A DNA stretch of 64,000 nucleotides, from assembly GCA_903900845.1 (NCBI GenBank), contig CAIUOU010000083.1, positions 1 to 64,000 of the forward strand. Direction: 5' to 3'. The translations under genes were made by a program, and so were the position numbers. The notes under the pieces were generated by a model, which did not search any database, was not told the origin of the DNA, and was given only the letters and a program-made list of their open reading frames with translations. The DNA is from an uncultured Opitutia bacterium (GTDB taxonomy: Bacteria > Verrucomicrobiota > Verrucomicrobiia > Opitutales > Opitutaceae). Shown here in pieces: positions 25,164 to 34,434 of the stretch (the stretch's first letter is position 1; each line of letters opens with the position of its first letter).

Positions 25164-27398
25164 ATGATACCCGTGCCCCGCGGACGCCTCATCCCCGGCT
25201 CCCACCTGCCGCTGTTTCTGCTGCTACTCGCCACCACGGTGCGCATGGAAGCGGATCCGCGTGCCGGGCTCGCGAAGGAAACCGCGGCCGCGCTCGAGGC
25301 CGCGCTCGCCGCCGACCCGCTGCGAGGCGTGCGCCTGCTGCGCGCGGAGCTCCACGGCTCGCGCCTCGAACTGGATTTCAGTGATGCACTCGCCGCGCTT
25401 GAACCGGGAAGCGCGGCCTTCGAGGCCTTCTCGCGCCGCATCCATCGCGCGACGGGCGACGTGCTCGACCGCGCGCTGGTCTCCTACGAGGTGCGCACCT
25501 CCATCGCCGGCACCCCGTTGCATCAATTACTGGCGTCCTCTGACACTGCGCTCCGCCAGCGTCCGCTCCGCGACGCGCCGGAACCCACCACTCCCTCCGC
25601 CGCCGCGCTCGCGCTCCGCCGGATCGTGGTGAGCCCGGGCCACGGCTATTACCAGAACGCCGCCGGCGCCTGGGTGCTCCAACGCGGCTACTGGCAGGGC
25701 ATCGTCGAGGACTTCGTGAACCACGAAATGATCACGCTCGTGCGCGACGAACTGCAGGCCGCCGGCGCCGAGGTGCTGTCCACCCGCAATCTCGACCGCG
25801 CGGCCGGCAACGGGGAAAGCGGCTTCCCGCGCTGGCAGGAGGCCGCCCGCTATCACCTCAAGGCCATCGGCGCGCCCGCCTCGGTCTGGAGCTCCACCGG
25901 CACCGATCATCTCAGCCAGGACATCCGCTGCCGCCCGCTCTGGGCCAACCAGACCAACGCCGACGTGCTCGTGAGCCTCCACAACAACGGCGGCGGCGGC
26001 ACCGGCACCGAGACACTCTACGACACCGACAACGGCTTCGGCCCCGAGAGCAAGCGGCTGGCCGACGCCGTGCACAACCGCGTGATCGCCGCGATCCGCC
26101 GCGAGTACAACGCGACGTGGTCCGACCGGCGCGTGAAGGGCTTCAACGGCGACTACGGCGAGAACCGCCTCGCCACCCGACCCGCGATCCTGCTCGAGAT
26201 CGCGTTTATGGACCGTCCGACGCCCGACAACGCGGCGCTCCAGGATGCCGGCTTCCACCGCCTCGTCGCCCGCGCGATCCGCGAGGGGGTCGAGGAGTAC
26301 TTCGCCACCTCGCCGGCGATCGCACCCGCGGCACCTTCCACGCTGCTCGCCGCCACGGCGGCGGGAGGCGTGAACCTCACCTGGAAGGACGAGACTTCCA
26401 ACGAGACCGGCTTTCGCGTCGAGCGCCGCACCGCCAACGCGCCCGATTGGCAGACCCTCGCGACCTTGCCGGCCAACGCCACCTCCTACGCCGATACCTC
26501 CGCCCCGGCCGGGACGACGCTCGTCTACCGTGTCGCCCCGTTCAACGCGGCGGGCAGCGGGCCGCAGGCCTCCAACGAGGCCACGGTCGGTCCGGCGATC
26601 GCCCCGCCCGCCGCCACCCCGCGCACCGGCGCGTGGCTCGCCAACCTCTCGCTCCGCACGACTCTCGCGGCGAACCAGCCGGTGACCGTCGGCTTCGTGG
26701 TCAGCGGCGGAGCCCGCGACCTGCTCGTGCGCGCGGCGGGGCCCACGCTCGCGGCGTTCGGTGTGGCCACCGCGATGCCCGATCCTCGCCTCGAGGTCTA
26801 CCGGGGCGCGGTCCGCGCCGCCGCCAACAACGACTGGCCGGCGGCGCTCGCGCCGGTGATGGCGGCGCAGGGCGCGTTCCCGTTCACCACCGCCAGCCGC
26901 GACGCCGCCCTGTTCCAGACGATCGACGGCGCCGCCACCACGCAGGCCTCCGGACCCGCCGGCGGCACGGTCCTCATCGAGGCCTACGACACCGGCGGCA
27001 CCCGCGACGGCCGCATCGTGAACCTTTCCGCCCGCAACCACGTGGGCGCCGGCGGCGATATCCTCATCGCCGGCCTTTACGTCGCCGGCACCGGCACGCG
27101 CCGCGTCCTGATCCGCGGGGTAGGTCCGGGTCTCGCCGCACTCGGCGTCGAGGGCGCACTCGCCAACCCCCGCCTCGAGGTGTTCGCGGTGGACGGCACC
27201 CGGATCGCCGACAACGACGACTGGGATCCCGCGCTCGCCGCGACGTTCCGGACGGTGGCGGCGTTTTCGCTCCCCGACCGCAGCCGGGACGCCGCGCTGG
27301 TGGTCGAGCTGCCGGCCGGGCGCGGCTACACCGCGCAGGTATCGGGCGTGGGCGGCGCCACCGGCGAGGCGCTCGTCGAGGTTTACGAATTACCCTAG
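25164..27398 (+). CDS. Secreted N-acetylmuramoyl-L-alanine amidase with FN3 and C-terminal beta repeats
   Basis: The protein has 744 residues with an N-terminal signal (HLPLFLLLLATTVRMEA). A short conserved N-region precedes an Amidase_3 zinc domain from about residue 150. That domain begins IVVSPGHGYYQN (His ligand). It continues with a Glu-containing NHEMITLVRDEL and the His-containing VLVSLHNNGGG, and ends AILLEIAFMDRP with the catalytic Glu. An FN3-like domain follows at about 390-475 (GVNLTWKDETSNETGFRVER). Two similar beta domains make up the C-terminus, each with a VRAAGPTLAAFGV or IRGVGPGLAALGV line and an NDDWDPAL-type segment. These last domains are typical of large secreted Opitutaceae proteins. 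The enzyme would cut the amide between muramic acid and L-alanine in peptidoglycan. Its target, self or foreign walls, is unknown. Confidence 0.85.
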   Translation: MIPVPRGRLIPGSHLPLFLLLLATTVRMEADPRAGLAKETAAALEAALAADPLRGVRLLRAELHGSRLELDFSDALAALEPGSAAFEAFSRRIHRATGDVLDRALVSYEVRTSIAGTPLHQLLASSDTALRQRPLRDAPEPTTPSAAALALRRIVVSPGHGYYQNAAGAWVLQRGYWQGIVEDFVNHEMITLVRDELQAAGAEVLSTRNLDRAAGNGESGFPRWQEAARYHLKAIGAPASVWSSTGTDHLSQDIRCRPLWANQTNADVLVSLHNNGGGGTGTETLYDTDNGFGPESKRLADAVHNRVIAAIRREYNATWSDRRVKGFNGDYGENRLATRPAILLEIAFMDRPTPDNAALQDAGFHRLVARAIREGVEEYFATSPAIAPAAPSTLLAATAAGGVNLTWKDETSNETGFRVERRTANAPDWQTLATLPANATSYADTSAPAGTTLVYRVAPFNAAGSGPQASNEATVGPAIAPPAATPRTGAWLANLSLRTTLAANQPVTVGFVVSGGARDLLVRAAGPTLAAFGVATAMPDPRLEVYRGAVRAAANNDWPAALAPVMAAQGAFPFTTASRDAALFQTIDGAATTQASGPAGGTVLIEAYDTGGTRDGRIVNLSARNHVGAGGDILIAGLYVAGTGTRRVLIRGVGPGLAALGVEGALANPRLEVFAVDGTRIADNDDWDPALAATFRTVAAFSLPDRSRDAALVVELPAGRGYTAQVSGVGGATGEALVEVYELP

Positions 27399-27542
27399 CG
27401 CGACCCGCCATGAGCCGCAAACCGCGTCCACCCTCCGAAGCGCCGGGAGGGAGGAGTGCAGGCGAGAGGGATTGAGGGATCGGAAAAGCAGCGTGACCCG
27501 GCAGGCGTTTTCGGAACCAACATGATCTTCGGACACCGAACC

Positions 27543-28991
27543 ATGAAATCCCTGCTTTCCCTCACCGTGGTGGCTCTGCTGGTCGCGCCCGATGCGCCGG
27601 CCGCCGCCCCCGCGGCCCGGCCCAACATCGTCTGGCTGATCGCCGACGACCTTTCACCGGAACTCGGCGCCTACGGCTATCCGCACGTGCGCACGCCGCA
27701 CATCGACCAGCTCGCCGCCGAGGGCGTGCGCTTCAACCGCGCCTTCACGACCGCGCCGATCTGCTCCACCTCGCGCTCCGCCTTCATCACCGGTCTCCAC
27801 CAGACCAGTATCGCCTGCCAGCACCACCGCACCGAGGACCCGCGTCCGTTGCCGCAGGGCGTGCGCACGCTGCCGGAGATCCTGCGCGCCGCGGGCTATT
27901 TCGCGACGAACGGCCAGGGGCCGGAAAGCACCCGCTGGGGCAAGGCCGACTACAATTTCCTCTTCGAGCCGCGGGCGATGTACGACGGTCCCGACTGGCG
28001 GAAACGCCGCCCGGGCCAGCCCTTTTTCGCGCAAGTGCAGTTGAAGTACCCGCACCGGCCGTTCGGCCGTGAACCGGTCACGGAGTCCCGCCATCGCGAA
28101 GCGCCGGTGCCGCCGATCTACCCCGACCATCCGCTCGCGCGCCGCGACTGGGCGGGCTACCTGAAGAACATCGAGGCGCTCGACGCCATGGTCGGCGAGG
28201 TGCTCGCGGAACTGGAGCGTGCAGGCGTGGCGCAGGACACGATCGTGATGTTCTTCGGGGACAACGGCCGGCCGCATGTGCGGGACAAGCAATGGGTCTA
28301 CAACGGCGGCCTTCACGTGCCGTTGATCGTGCGCTGGCCGGGCCGGATCGCGGCCGGTTCGGTGCGGGAGGAGCTGGTCAGCATGGTCGACCTGGCGCCG
28401 ACCTGCCTGCGCCTAACCGGGCTGGACGTTCCGCCGATGATGCAGGGCATCGCCTTCCTGCCGGAGCAGAATCCGCGACGCACGTTCGTGGTGGGCGCGC
28501 GCGACCGGGCCGGGGACGCCGACGACCGCATCCGCTCCGTGCGCACCGCGCGCTTCAATTACATCCGAAATTTCCGCCCGGAGCTGCCCTACGCGCAGCA
28601 CAGCAGCTACAAGGAGGTGCAGTACCCGGTGCTACCGCTGATGCGCCTTCTGCAAGCCGAGGGAAAACTCACCCCCGTCCAGGCCGCGTTCCTCGCGCCC
28701 CGGCGCCCAGCCGAGGAGCTTTACGACCTCGAGGCCGATCCTTGGGAGACCCGGAACCTCGCCACGCTACCCGAGCACGCCGCCACGCTGCGCGATCTCC
28801 GCGCCAAGCTGGAGGAATGGATGCGCGCCACCCAGGATCAGGGCGGCACGCCCGAGACGAATCCGACCCTCGCCGAAATCATCGCCGACACGCGCCTGAA
28901 GACCTACGAGCGCCCGCTCCAGCAGCGCGGCCTTTCCCCAAACCCCACCGACGCCGAGATGGTCCGCTGGTGGCAGTCGCACTACCGCTGA
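27543..28991 (+). CDS. Secreted sulfatase, heparan-N-sulfatase-like (S1 family), with CSTSR motif
   Basis: A protein of 482 residues from the ATG at 27543, with a clean signal peptide (KSLLSLTVVALLVAPDAPAAA). The other in-frame starts (27456, 27522) only lengthen the N-terminus. NIVWLIADDLSPELGAYGY holds metal-binding Asp residues. The modification site reads ICSTSRSAFITG, with Thr where the canonical C-x-P-x-R motif has Pro. MFFGDNGRPH supplies the later metal ligands. The general wording resembles sulfamidase-like members of family S1. It would act outside the cytoplasm on sulfated glycans. The Thr could affect recognition by the aerobic formylglycine-generating enzyme. A short membrane protein gene follows 51 bp downstream. 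Confidence 0.85.
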   Translation: MKSLLSLTVVALLVAPDAPAAAPAARPNIVWLIADDLSPELGAYGYPHVRTPHIDQLAAEGVRFNRAFTTAPICSTSRSAFITGLHQTSIACQHHRTEDPRPLPQGVRTLPEILRAAGYFATNGQGPESTRWGKADYNFLFEPRAMYDGPDWRKRRPGQPFFAQVQLKYPHRPFGREPVTESRHREAPVPPIYPDHPLARRDWAGYLKNIEALDAMVGEVLAELERAGVAQDTIVMFFGDNGRPHVRDKQWVYNGGLHVPLIVRWPGRIAAGSVREELVSMVDLAPTCLRLTGLDVPPMMQGIAFLPEQNPRRTFVVGARDRAGDADDRIRSVRTARFNYIRNFRPELPYAQHSSYKEVQYPVLPLMRLLQAEGKLTPVQAAFLAPRRPAEELYDLEADPWETRNLATLPEHAATLRDLRAKLEEWMRATQDQGGTPETNPTLAEIIADTRLKTYERPLQQRGLSPNPTDAEMVRWWQSHYR

Positions 28992-29042
28992 GGCACGACC
29001 CGGGGCATTGCGTCCCGGAACACGCGGCGTTGGGCTCGACGC

Positions 29043-29417
29043 GTGCCCACCGTGATCCTCCTCGCGCCGCTCTTCGTGCTGTTCGAGCTCTGGCAGCTGG
29101 TGCTGGGCGAACGCTACCTCGGGGTGAAACAGATCTCGCGCGGCGTCGATCCCCGCGCCCTCGGGCTGGGTGAAGCCACCGCGTTCGGTTGGAGCACGAT
29201 GCTGGTGCTGTACTGGATCTGGATGCTGCTGCTGCTCGTGCCCCCTTTCTGCCGCGTGCACGGCGCGGCCCTGCTGCTCGTCAGCATGTTCGGCTTCTCC
29301 CTGCGCCGCGGCTGCCCGCTGAAACGCGTGCTGGTCATCCTCACCTTCGAGGGCGCGATCCGCATCGGTCTGCTCGTCTCGCTCGCCGCGATGGCCTGGC
29401 GGCGGTTCCTCGCCTGA
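29043..29417 (+). CDS. Small integral membrane protein of unknown function
   Basis: This 124-residue protein starts at a GTG. It has about three to four hydrophobic segments (ILLAPLFVLFELWQLVL, MLVLYWIWMLLLLVPPF, AALLLVSMFGFSL, IRIGLLVSLAAMAW) separated by basic loops. I do not recognise a family. The strongly alternating hydrophobic pattern and the conserved-looking N-terminus make it a credible gene. It lies 51 bp downstream of the sulfatase on the same strand. Downstream is a convergent spacer with palindromic repeats. Confidence 0.6.
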   Translation: MPTVILLAPLFVLFELWQLVLGERYLGVKQISRGVDPRALGLGEATAFGWSTMLVLYWIWMLLLLVPPFCRVHGAALLLVSMFGFSLRRGCPLKRVLVILTFEGAIRIGLLVSLAAMAWRRFLA

Positions 29418-29490
29418 ACCGGGAACGGCGCATCCGCGGGATATCCGGCGCCGTCGGAAAAGCCTCCGGCCGGTCTGCATGCCGGGAATC

Positions 29491-29515
29491 TCCGCGGCTC
29501 CAGCCGCGGCCACAT
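29491..29515. repeat. REP-like palindrome
   Basis: TCCGCGGCTCCAGCCGCGGC followed by CACAT is a variant of the CCGCGGCTG-CAGCCGCGG palindrome family. It lies in the convergent spacer between the small membrane protein gene and the protease operon. Confidence 0.6.
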
Positions 29516-29551
29516 CGGACGAGGATCACCGCGAAAATCGCCCCGGTGTGG

Positions 29552-29588
29552 CCGAGGGTGTTCACCCGCCCAAGGCGGGCTCCCTCGG
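29552..29588. repeat. Nested hairpin with CCCGCCCAAGGCGGG core
   Basis: The outer stem CCGAGGG/CCCTCGG and the inner stem CCCGCC/GGCGGG (loop CAA) are both perfect, with 6 nt and 2 nt between the stems. Related copies lie near 522-583 and 60345-60387. The convergent position would suit a two-way transcription block, but there is no T-run. Confidence 0.7.
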
Positions 29589-29630
29589 ATCTTCCGGAAT
29601 TCCTTCCGCCTGGCCTGGCCGGAGCAGGCC

Positions 29631-31442
29631 TCAGGGCAGCGAGGTGCGCTCGAGGGCAGTCAGCGTGCGCAGTTGTTCCAGCGCTGCGGTGTGGCCCATG
29701 GTCTCGAGGAACTCCCAGGCGGCGAGCACGCGGCGGTAAAAAAGGATGCGCGCGGCCGCGGTACGCTGGTCCAGCGCGTCGGCCGGCGGGCGGGAGTTGG
29801 CCGCGGAAGCGACCCGGCCCGCTGCGGGCGCTCCGCCGGGCAGCCGCATGCGCGTGGCGGCCTCGCGCACGGAGGAGTCGGCCGAGGCATGCGCCCAGGC
29901 CCCGACCTTCTCGCGACGCATCGCACCCCATGAGGTGACCGCCTCCGCCTTCGCGACATCGAGGGTGGCCGGCCGAGCGTAGCCCGAACGCCAGAACATC
30001 TCGTTGAGCAGCGCGTCGCCGCCGCGGGAGGTCATGAAGTTTCTCCCTTGGTCCTCGAGCTCGAGCAACCGCTGCTCGAACCCGAGCGCGGCAGCGGCGA
30101 GCCCGGGGATCTCACCGGCGAGGACGGCCTTCTTCCAGGCGGGCCGCACCACCTCGTTCCACGCGCGGCGGGCTTCATCCGGTCCGCCGCGGGAACGCCC
30201 GGACCCGCCGCCCCGGCCGCCCGCCGGGAAGTCTCCCTCCAGCCCGGCCCGGGTCCCGGCGACGAGCCTTGGTCCGGCGGAGGGCGCCTGCTCGGTGATA
30301 CGCCGGGTGAAGCGCGCGTACTGAACCTCGCGTTCGCGCAACGCCGGTGAAGCGGCGGCGATCCGACCGGTGTCCACCGACCACCGGTAGGCGGTGACCG
30401 CGGCCGCGGCCCGGGGAGTCAGCGCGGGATCCTCGGCGATGCGCTCGATGGCGCGCGCCCAGGTTTCGAGGAAATGTTCCGACGTGGAGCGCGGCTTGTC
30501 GATGGTGGCGTCGACGAGGGTGGCAGCCTCGTGGGCCTCGGCCAGGGAACGGCGGCCGGAACCCGTCTCCGCGAGTGTGAACAGATCATAGCCCAGCAAG
30601 GCCTCGGGAACGTAGCGCTCGTAGCCGGCCCAGGTGTCGGGATCAGGCGCCGGGTCGCAACCGGCGGCCGGCGAGGCCTGGTCGGTGGCGGTGAAGCCGG
30701 CGGCGGAAAGCGCCGGCGCCGCCGCGGGGGGCCTGAGCCAAGCGGGACGGCGGTCGAACCATTCCACCGGCGGCGCGACCTCGCGGGGCGATCCGAGCTC
30801 GTGGAAGCCGCCGGAATGGCATTGCGTCATCACGAAAACCACGCGGCCGCGGCCGATGCCCTCCGCGAGCACGCGGCGCAACTCGGCGACCCCCAGCGTC
30901 TCCGCATTGTCGGTCGACCAGGAGTCGCGCCCCTCGGCCTTCCGGAGCTGCCACATCGTGATGACGCTCTCCTTGTTGTCGCCGCGCGACTCGGTGCCGT
31001 GGTCGCCTACGAACAGGTAAAGCGTCCCCCCGCCCCGGACCATGGGAAGGACCTCGTCCCGGAGGGCGCCAAGGAAGCTGGCGCGCGTGGCGGGACGGTT
31101 GTCACGCAGGGGCCCGGGCAGCCACGACTCGACGAGGCGGCCGTCGCGGCGCACCTGCCGGCGCACATCCGCGAGGATCGGCGCCTCGCCCTCCCGGTTG
31201 CCGACGCCGAAGAAAACCCAGTGCGGGCGATCGGCGTAGCGCCGCTGGAAGTAGGTGGCGAAAGCCTTGGCCTGCAGGTATTGCGAGTAGTTGTTCGAAA
31301 GCGGGGTGCCGCCCCCCGAGAGCAGCACGAAGGCGTCGCGCGCCGGCTCGCGGACGACTGGACCCGAAGCGCAACCCGCCAGCGCGAGCAGAGCCCCGGC
31401 GAGGACGAGGGACGGGGAGAGACGCGGGGTCACGGGGCGCAA
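29631..31442 (-). CDS. Lipoprotein with clan-CD (C13/caspase-like) cysteine peptidase dyad
   Basis: This 603-residue protein carries a lipoprotein signal ending in LALAGC, so it is probably membrane-anchored. The core reads FVLLSGGGTPLSNNYSQYLQ, then TLYLFVGDHGTES, then VVFVMTQCHSGGF. The His in GDHG and the Cys in QCHSGG are arranged as in legumain (C13) and other clan-CD peptidases, with hydrophobic strands before each. The roughly 300 C-terminal residues are helical and show no known domain to me. It lies 36 bp downstream of an M16 peptidase gene on the same strand, so the two are likely co-transcribed. Substrate and role are unknown. Peptidase activity is inferred from the dyad only. Confidence 0.75.
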   Translation of the reverse strand: MRPVTPRLSPSLVLAGALLALAGCASGPVVREPARDAFVLLSGGGTPLSNNYSQYLQAKAFATYFQRRYADRPHWVFFGVGNREGEAPILADVRRQVRRDGRLVESWLPGPLRDNRPATRASFLGALRDEVLPMVRGGGTLYLFVGDHGTESRGDNKESVITMWQLRKAEGRDSWSTDNAETLGVAELRRVLAEGIGRGRVVFVMTQCHSGGFHELGSPREVAPPVEWFDRRPAWLRPPAAAPALSAAGFTATDQASPAAGCDPAPDPDTWAGYERYVPEALLGYDLFTLAETGSGRRSLAEAHEAATLVDATIDKPRSTSEHFLETWARAIERIAEDPALTPRAAAAVTAYRWSVDTGRIAAASPALREREVQYARFTRRITEQAPSAGPRLVAGTRAGLEGDFPAGGRGGGSGRSRGGPDEARRAWNEVVRPAWKKAVLAGEIPGLAAAALGFEQRLLELEDQGRNFMTSRGGDALLNEMFWRSGYARPATLDVAKAEAVTSWGAMRREKVGAWAHASADSSVREAATRMRLPGGAPAAGRVASAANSRPPADALDQRTAAARILFYRRVLAAWEFLETMGHTAALEQLRTLTALERTSLP

Positions 31443-31478
31443 GCCACGGCGGGAAGGCCCACCGTGGCAATCCCGCGG

Positions 31479-34319
31479 TCAGGATTTCGGTAGCACGGTG
31501 ACGCGGCTCACGCGGTCGCGCCCAAGGTAACGCCGGGCGAGCTCGGAAAGCTCGGCGGCGGTGATCGCCTCGATGTCGGCCGTGCGCGAACGCGCCCATT
31601 CGAGCACCTCGGGTTTCTCCTGGGAGCGGTTGAGCACCGACTGGAGCCAATAGGAGTTGGTGCGGAGCGATTCGCGGGTCGCGGTGCGGGCCGGGAGACG
31701 GGCGCGCTCGAGCTCCTCGGCCGTGACCCCGTGGCGCGCGAGATCGTCGGCCAGGTCCACGACGGCCTCGCGCACCTTGGCGGCGGTGGCCGGGTCGACG
31801 TCGATGCTGGACGTGATGTAACCGTAACCCGTGAAGGTATCGCTGGTGCTGCTGCCCGCCCGCGGGCTGTAGGTGCCACCCATCTCCTCGCGGATCTTCA
31901 CCCGCAACCGGTCGCTGAAAACGCTCGCGAGCATGGTGAGACGCCGGGTGCGGCGGATGTCGGAGGCGTCGGCCGTGGGCCAGTAGAGGGAAACCACGCC
32001 CTTGGGGATCTCGGAACTGATGCGGTATTCGCGCGTGAACGGCTCCTTCGGGAAGGAGACGCGCCGCAGGTCCGCGAGGTCAGGCCGCGGGTCGCGCGGC
32101 GGGAGCGCGCCGAGGGTACGGGCGACGGCGTCGATCGTGGCGTCGACGTCGAGATCGCCGATGACCGCGACCTCGATCGGGCCGCGCGCCAGCTGGGGAG
32201 CGAGCCACTCGCGCACCTCGTTCAGATTGCGACCGAGCAGGACGTCGCGGGACGGCACACCGAAGCGGTGGTCACCCCCGGCGATGAGGTTGGCGACCTC
32301 CATGGACATCGGGCCGTTGGGCGTGTGCTCGAAGCCGGTGTACATCTGTTCCATGCCGGTGCGGACTTGGCGGAGCGCCTCGGGCCGGTAACCGGGATCG
32401 GTGAGGTGGGCGGTGAGCAGCTGGAGCGTGAGGAGGAGATCGGCGCGCGTCGTGCCGCCGGGTCCGCCCCGGGCGCCGCCGGCGTTGCCGAGCTCCAGCG
32501 CGTCGGAGCCGATCCGGAAGCCAATGGAGGCGTTGCGCCCCGCGAGCAGCCGGCGCAGGTCGTCAAGGCTGTGGCGGCCGAGGCCGCCCGCGGTGAAGGA
32601 GCTGTTCGCGAGCATCGCGAGCCCGCGGCGATCGGCCGGTTCGGTGAGGCCGCCGGTGCCGACGCGCGCGCTGACCCGGATACCGGCCTCGAAATCGGTG
32701 CGTTTGAGATTCAGGCGCACGCCGTTGGCGAAGGTGACGAGGGTGAGGTCGAGGTCGGCGACCTGCTCGCGTTTGACCACCTTGCCCGGGGCGCCGAAGT
32801 CGGTGTAGGCCCACTTGGCCTCGGTCTCGGCCGCGGGCGCGGCGACGGGGACCTTGGCGGAGGCGACGTGCGCGGCGAGGATCGCCGCGGAGGCGTCGCC
32901 GGGGATCGCGGTGTTGCCGCTGACCATGAGGTAAAGACCGTTGCCCGAGAAGGCCTCACGCAGGGCGGCAAGGCATTCGGCCGGGGTGATGCGCTCGATG
33001 ACGGGCAGGTAGAGGTCGCGGTTGGCGACGGGATGCGTGAACACCCGCTCGTCCAGGATCGACTGCGAGATCTCGCCCGCGAGATTGCCGGAGCGGCGCG
33101 TGGCGGCGCCGCGGACGGCCTGCTCAAGGGAGTTGCGGTAGGAGGCCTTGGTCTCGGCGAGTTCGCCGGCCTGGAACCCGTGCTCCAGCGCGCGCCGCAG
33201 CTCCTGCTCCCCGACCGCGAGGGCGGCCGCCCACTGGTCGGGCTTGCAGGTGAGGTCGACGGTGGCTTCGCGGAAGAGCTTGTAGCCCTGGGTGACGGAG
33301 ACGCGCGCGGAGCTGAACGCGGCCCCCTCGCGCTTCGCGAGCACGGAGAGACGGCGGTTGAGCATGGACAGCGCGAACTGCCGCGGAAGCCGCTGCACGC
33401 GGCTGGCGGCGTTGTCGGGCTCCCGCTGGTCGGGCGCCATGACCGCGAGCGAGACGCTCGTGGCGGGGGACTCCGCCTCGGGATGGAAACGGGCGCGCAC
33501 GCCCTCGAAGCGGGTCACCCGGCCGAGGTCGGGCTCCGCGGGGGCGGGGCCGCGGCCGGCGAGCGGGGAAAAGGCCGCGCGCAGCAGCCGCTCGGCGAGA
33601 TCGGGATCGACGTCACCGACGATGACGGCGGCCATGCGCTCCGGACGGTACCATTTGTCCCAGAACTCGACGAAACGCTCGCGCGGGGCGCCCTGAATGA
33701 CCTCGGCGACGCCGATCGGCATGCGACGCGGCAGGATCGTGTCGCCGAGCATGAACTCGAATTGCGCGACGGCGGTGCGGAAACCCACGTTGTCCCGCGC
33801 GCGCTTCTCGCTCATGATGATGCCGCGCTCGCGGTCGATCTCGGCGGGAGCGAGCAGCAGGCCGGAGGCATAGTCGCCGAAGACGCGGAGGCCCTCGGCG
33901 AGAGTGGCCTCGGAGGTCTCGGGCAGCTCCAGCAGGTAGAGGGTGCGGTCGAAACCGGTGGAGGCGTTGGTGTCGCCGCCAAAGCTCATGCCCATGCGCT
34001 GGAAGAACTCGACGAGCGTGCCGGGGGCGAAGTTGCGGCTGCCGTTGAAGGCCATGTGCTCCAGGAAGTGGGCGACGCCGCGCTGGCTTTCCTCCTCGTG
34101 CATGCTGCCCGCCAGGATGAGGAGTCGGAGGGACGCGCGCCCCTTGGGCTCCGCGTTGCGCTGCACGACGTAGCGCAGGCCGTTGTCGAGCTTGCCGAAG
34201 CGCGCGGAAGGATCGGGCTTCAGGTCGCTGCCCTCGTGGGCGAAACGCGGAGCGGACGCGGAAAGGGAAAGGGCGCCCAGAAGGAGCGCCGCGAGCAGAC
34301 GTGGACGGAGGGGGTGCAT
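31479..34319 (-). CDS. M16-family zinc metallopeptidase, two-module form
   Basis: The protein has 946 residues with a signal peptide (PRLLAALLLGALSLSASA), so it is exported. The first M16 domain has the inverted zinc motif H-F-L-E-H in GVAHFLEHMAFNGS. The third ligand Glu lies about 75 residues later, near DRERGIIMSEKRARD. A second, inactive-type M16 half follows from about residue 520 (VTFANGVRLNLKRTDFEAG). This length is usual for PqqL/pitrilysin-like periplasmic M16 proteins, which degrade peptides inside a closed chamber. I chose the ATG at 34319, since the track start adds 16 residues before the signal. It heads a two-gene operon with the clan-CD lipoprotein and is divergent from receptor 5. 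Confidence 0.92.
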   Translation of the reverse strand: MHPLRPRLLAALLLGALSLSASAPRFAHEGSDLKPDPSARFGKLDNGLRYVVQRNAEPKGRASLRLLILAGSMHEEESQRGVAHFLEHMAFNGSRNFAPGTLVEFFQRMGMSFGGDTNASTGFDRTLYLLELPETSEATLAEGLRVFGDYASGLLLAPAEIDRERGIIMSEKRARDNVGFRTAVAQFEFMLGDTILPRRMPIGVAEVIQGAPRERFVEFWDKWYRPERMAAVIVGDVDPDLAERLLRAAFSPLAGRGPAPAEPDLGRVTRFEGVRARFHPEAESPATSVSLAVMAPDQREPDNAASRVQRLPRQFALSMLNRRLSVLAKREGAAFSSARVSVTQGYKLFREATVDLTCKPDQWAAALAVGEQELRRALEHGFQAGELAETKASYRNSLEQAVRGAATRRSGNLAGEISQSILDERVFTHPVANRDLYLPVIERITPAECLAALREAFSGNGLYLMVSGNTAIPGDASAAILAAHVASAKVPVAAPAAETEAKWAYTDFGAPGKVVKREQVADLDLTLVTFANGVRLNLKRTDFEAGIRVSARVGTGGLTEPADRRGLAMLANSSFTAGGLGRHSLDDLRRLLAGRNASIGFRIGSDALELGNAGGARGGPGGTTRADLLLTLQLLTAHLTDPGYRPEALRQVRTGMEQMYTGFEHTPNGPMSMEVANLIAGGDHRFGVPSRDVLLGRNLNEVREWLAPQLARGPIEVAVIGDLDVDATIDAVARTLGALPPRDPRPDLADLRRVSFPKEPFTREYRISSEIPKGVVSLYWPTADASDIRRTRRLTMLASVFSDRLRVKIREEMGGTYSPRAGSSTSDTFTGYGYITSSIDVDPATAAKVREAVVDLADDLARHGVTAEELERARLPARTATRESLRTNSYWLQSVLNRSQEKPEVLEWARSRTADIEAITAAELSELARRYLGRDRVSRVTVLPKS

Positions 34320-34434
34320 GGGCGGCAGGAAAGGCATCCCGGGCCGAAAAGCTAGCGCCGACCGCACTCCCCGCCGCGAGCGCGCTTGTTACCGCGTGAA
34401 ACCCTCCGCAGCCTTCCGCCAACCCTCGCCTTTC
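34320..34434. promoter_or_regulatory. Divergent promoter region, protease operon / receptor 5
   Basis: 115 bases separate the M16 start codon from the receptor 5 ATG on the other strand. Promoters for both are expected. No motif could be assigned with confidence. Confidence 0.4.

Noticed and set aside
23795-25441. 549-codon N-terminal extension of receptor 4 in the track
   Set aside because: It is antisense to the NagA-like gene. The signal peptide begins at the ATG at 23794.
27431-27450. CCCTCC/GGGAGG hairpin as terminator of the amidase gene
   Set aside because: The stem is only six base pairs and no T-run follows.
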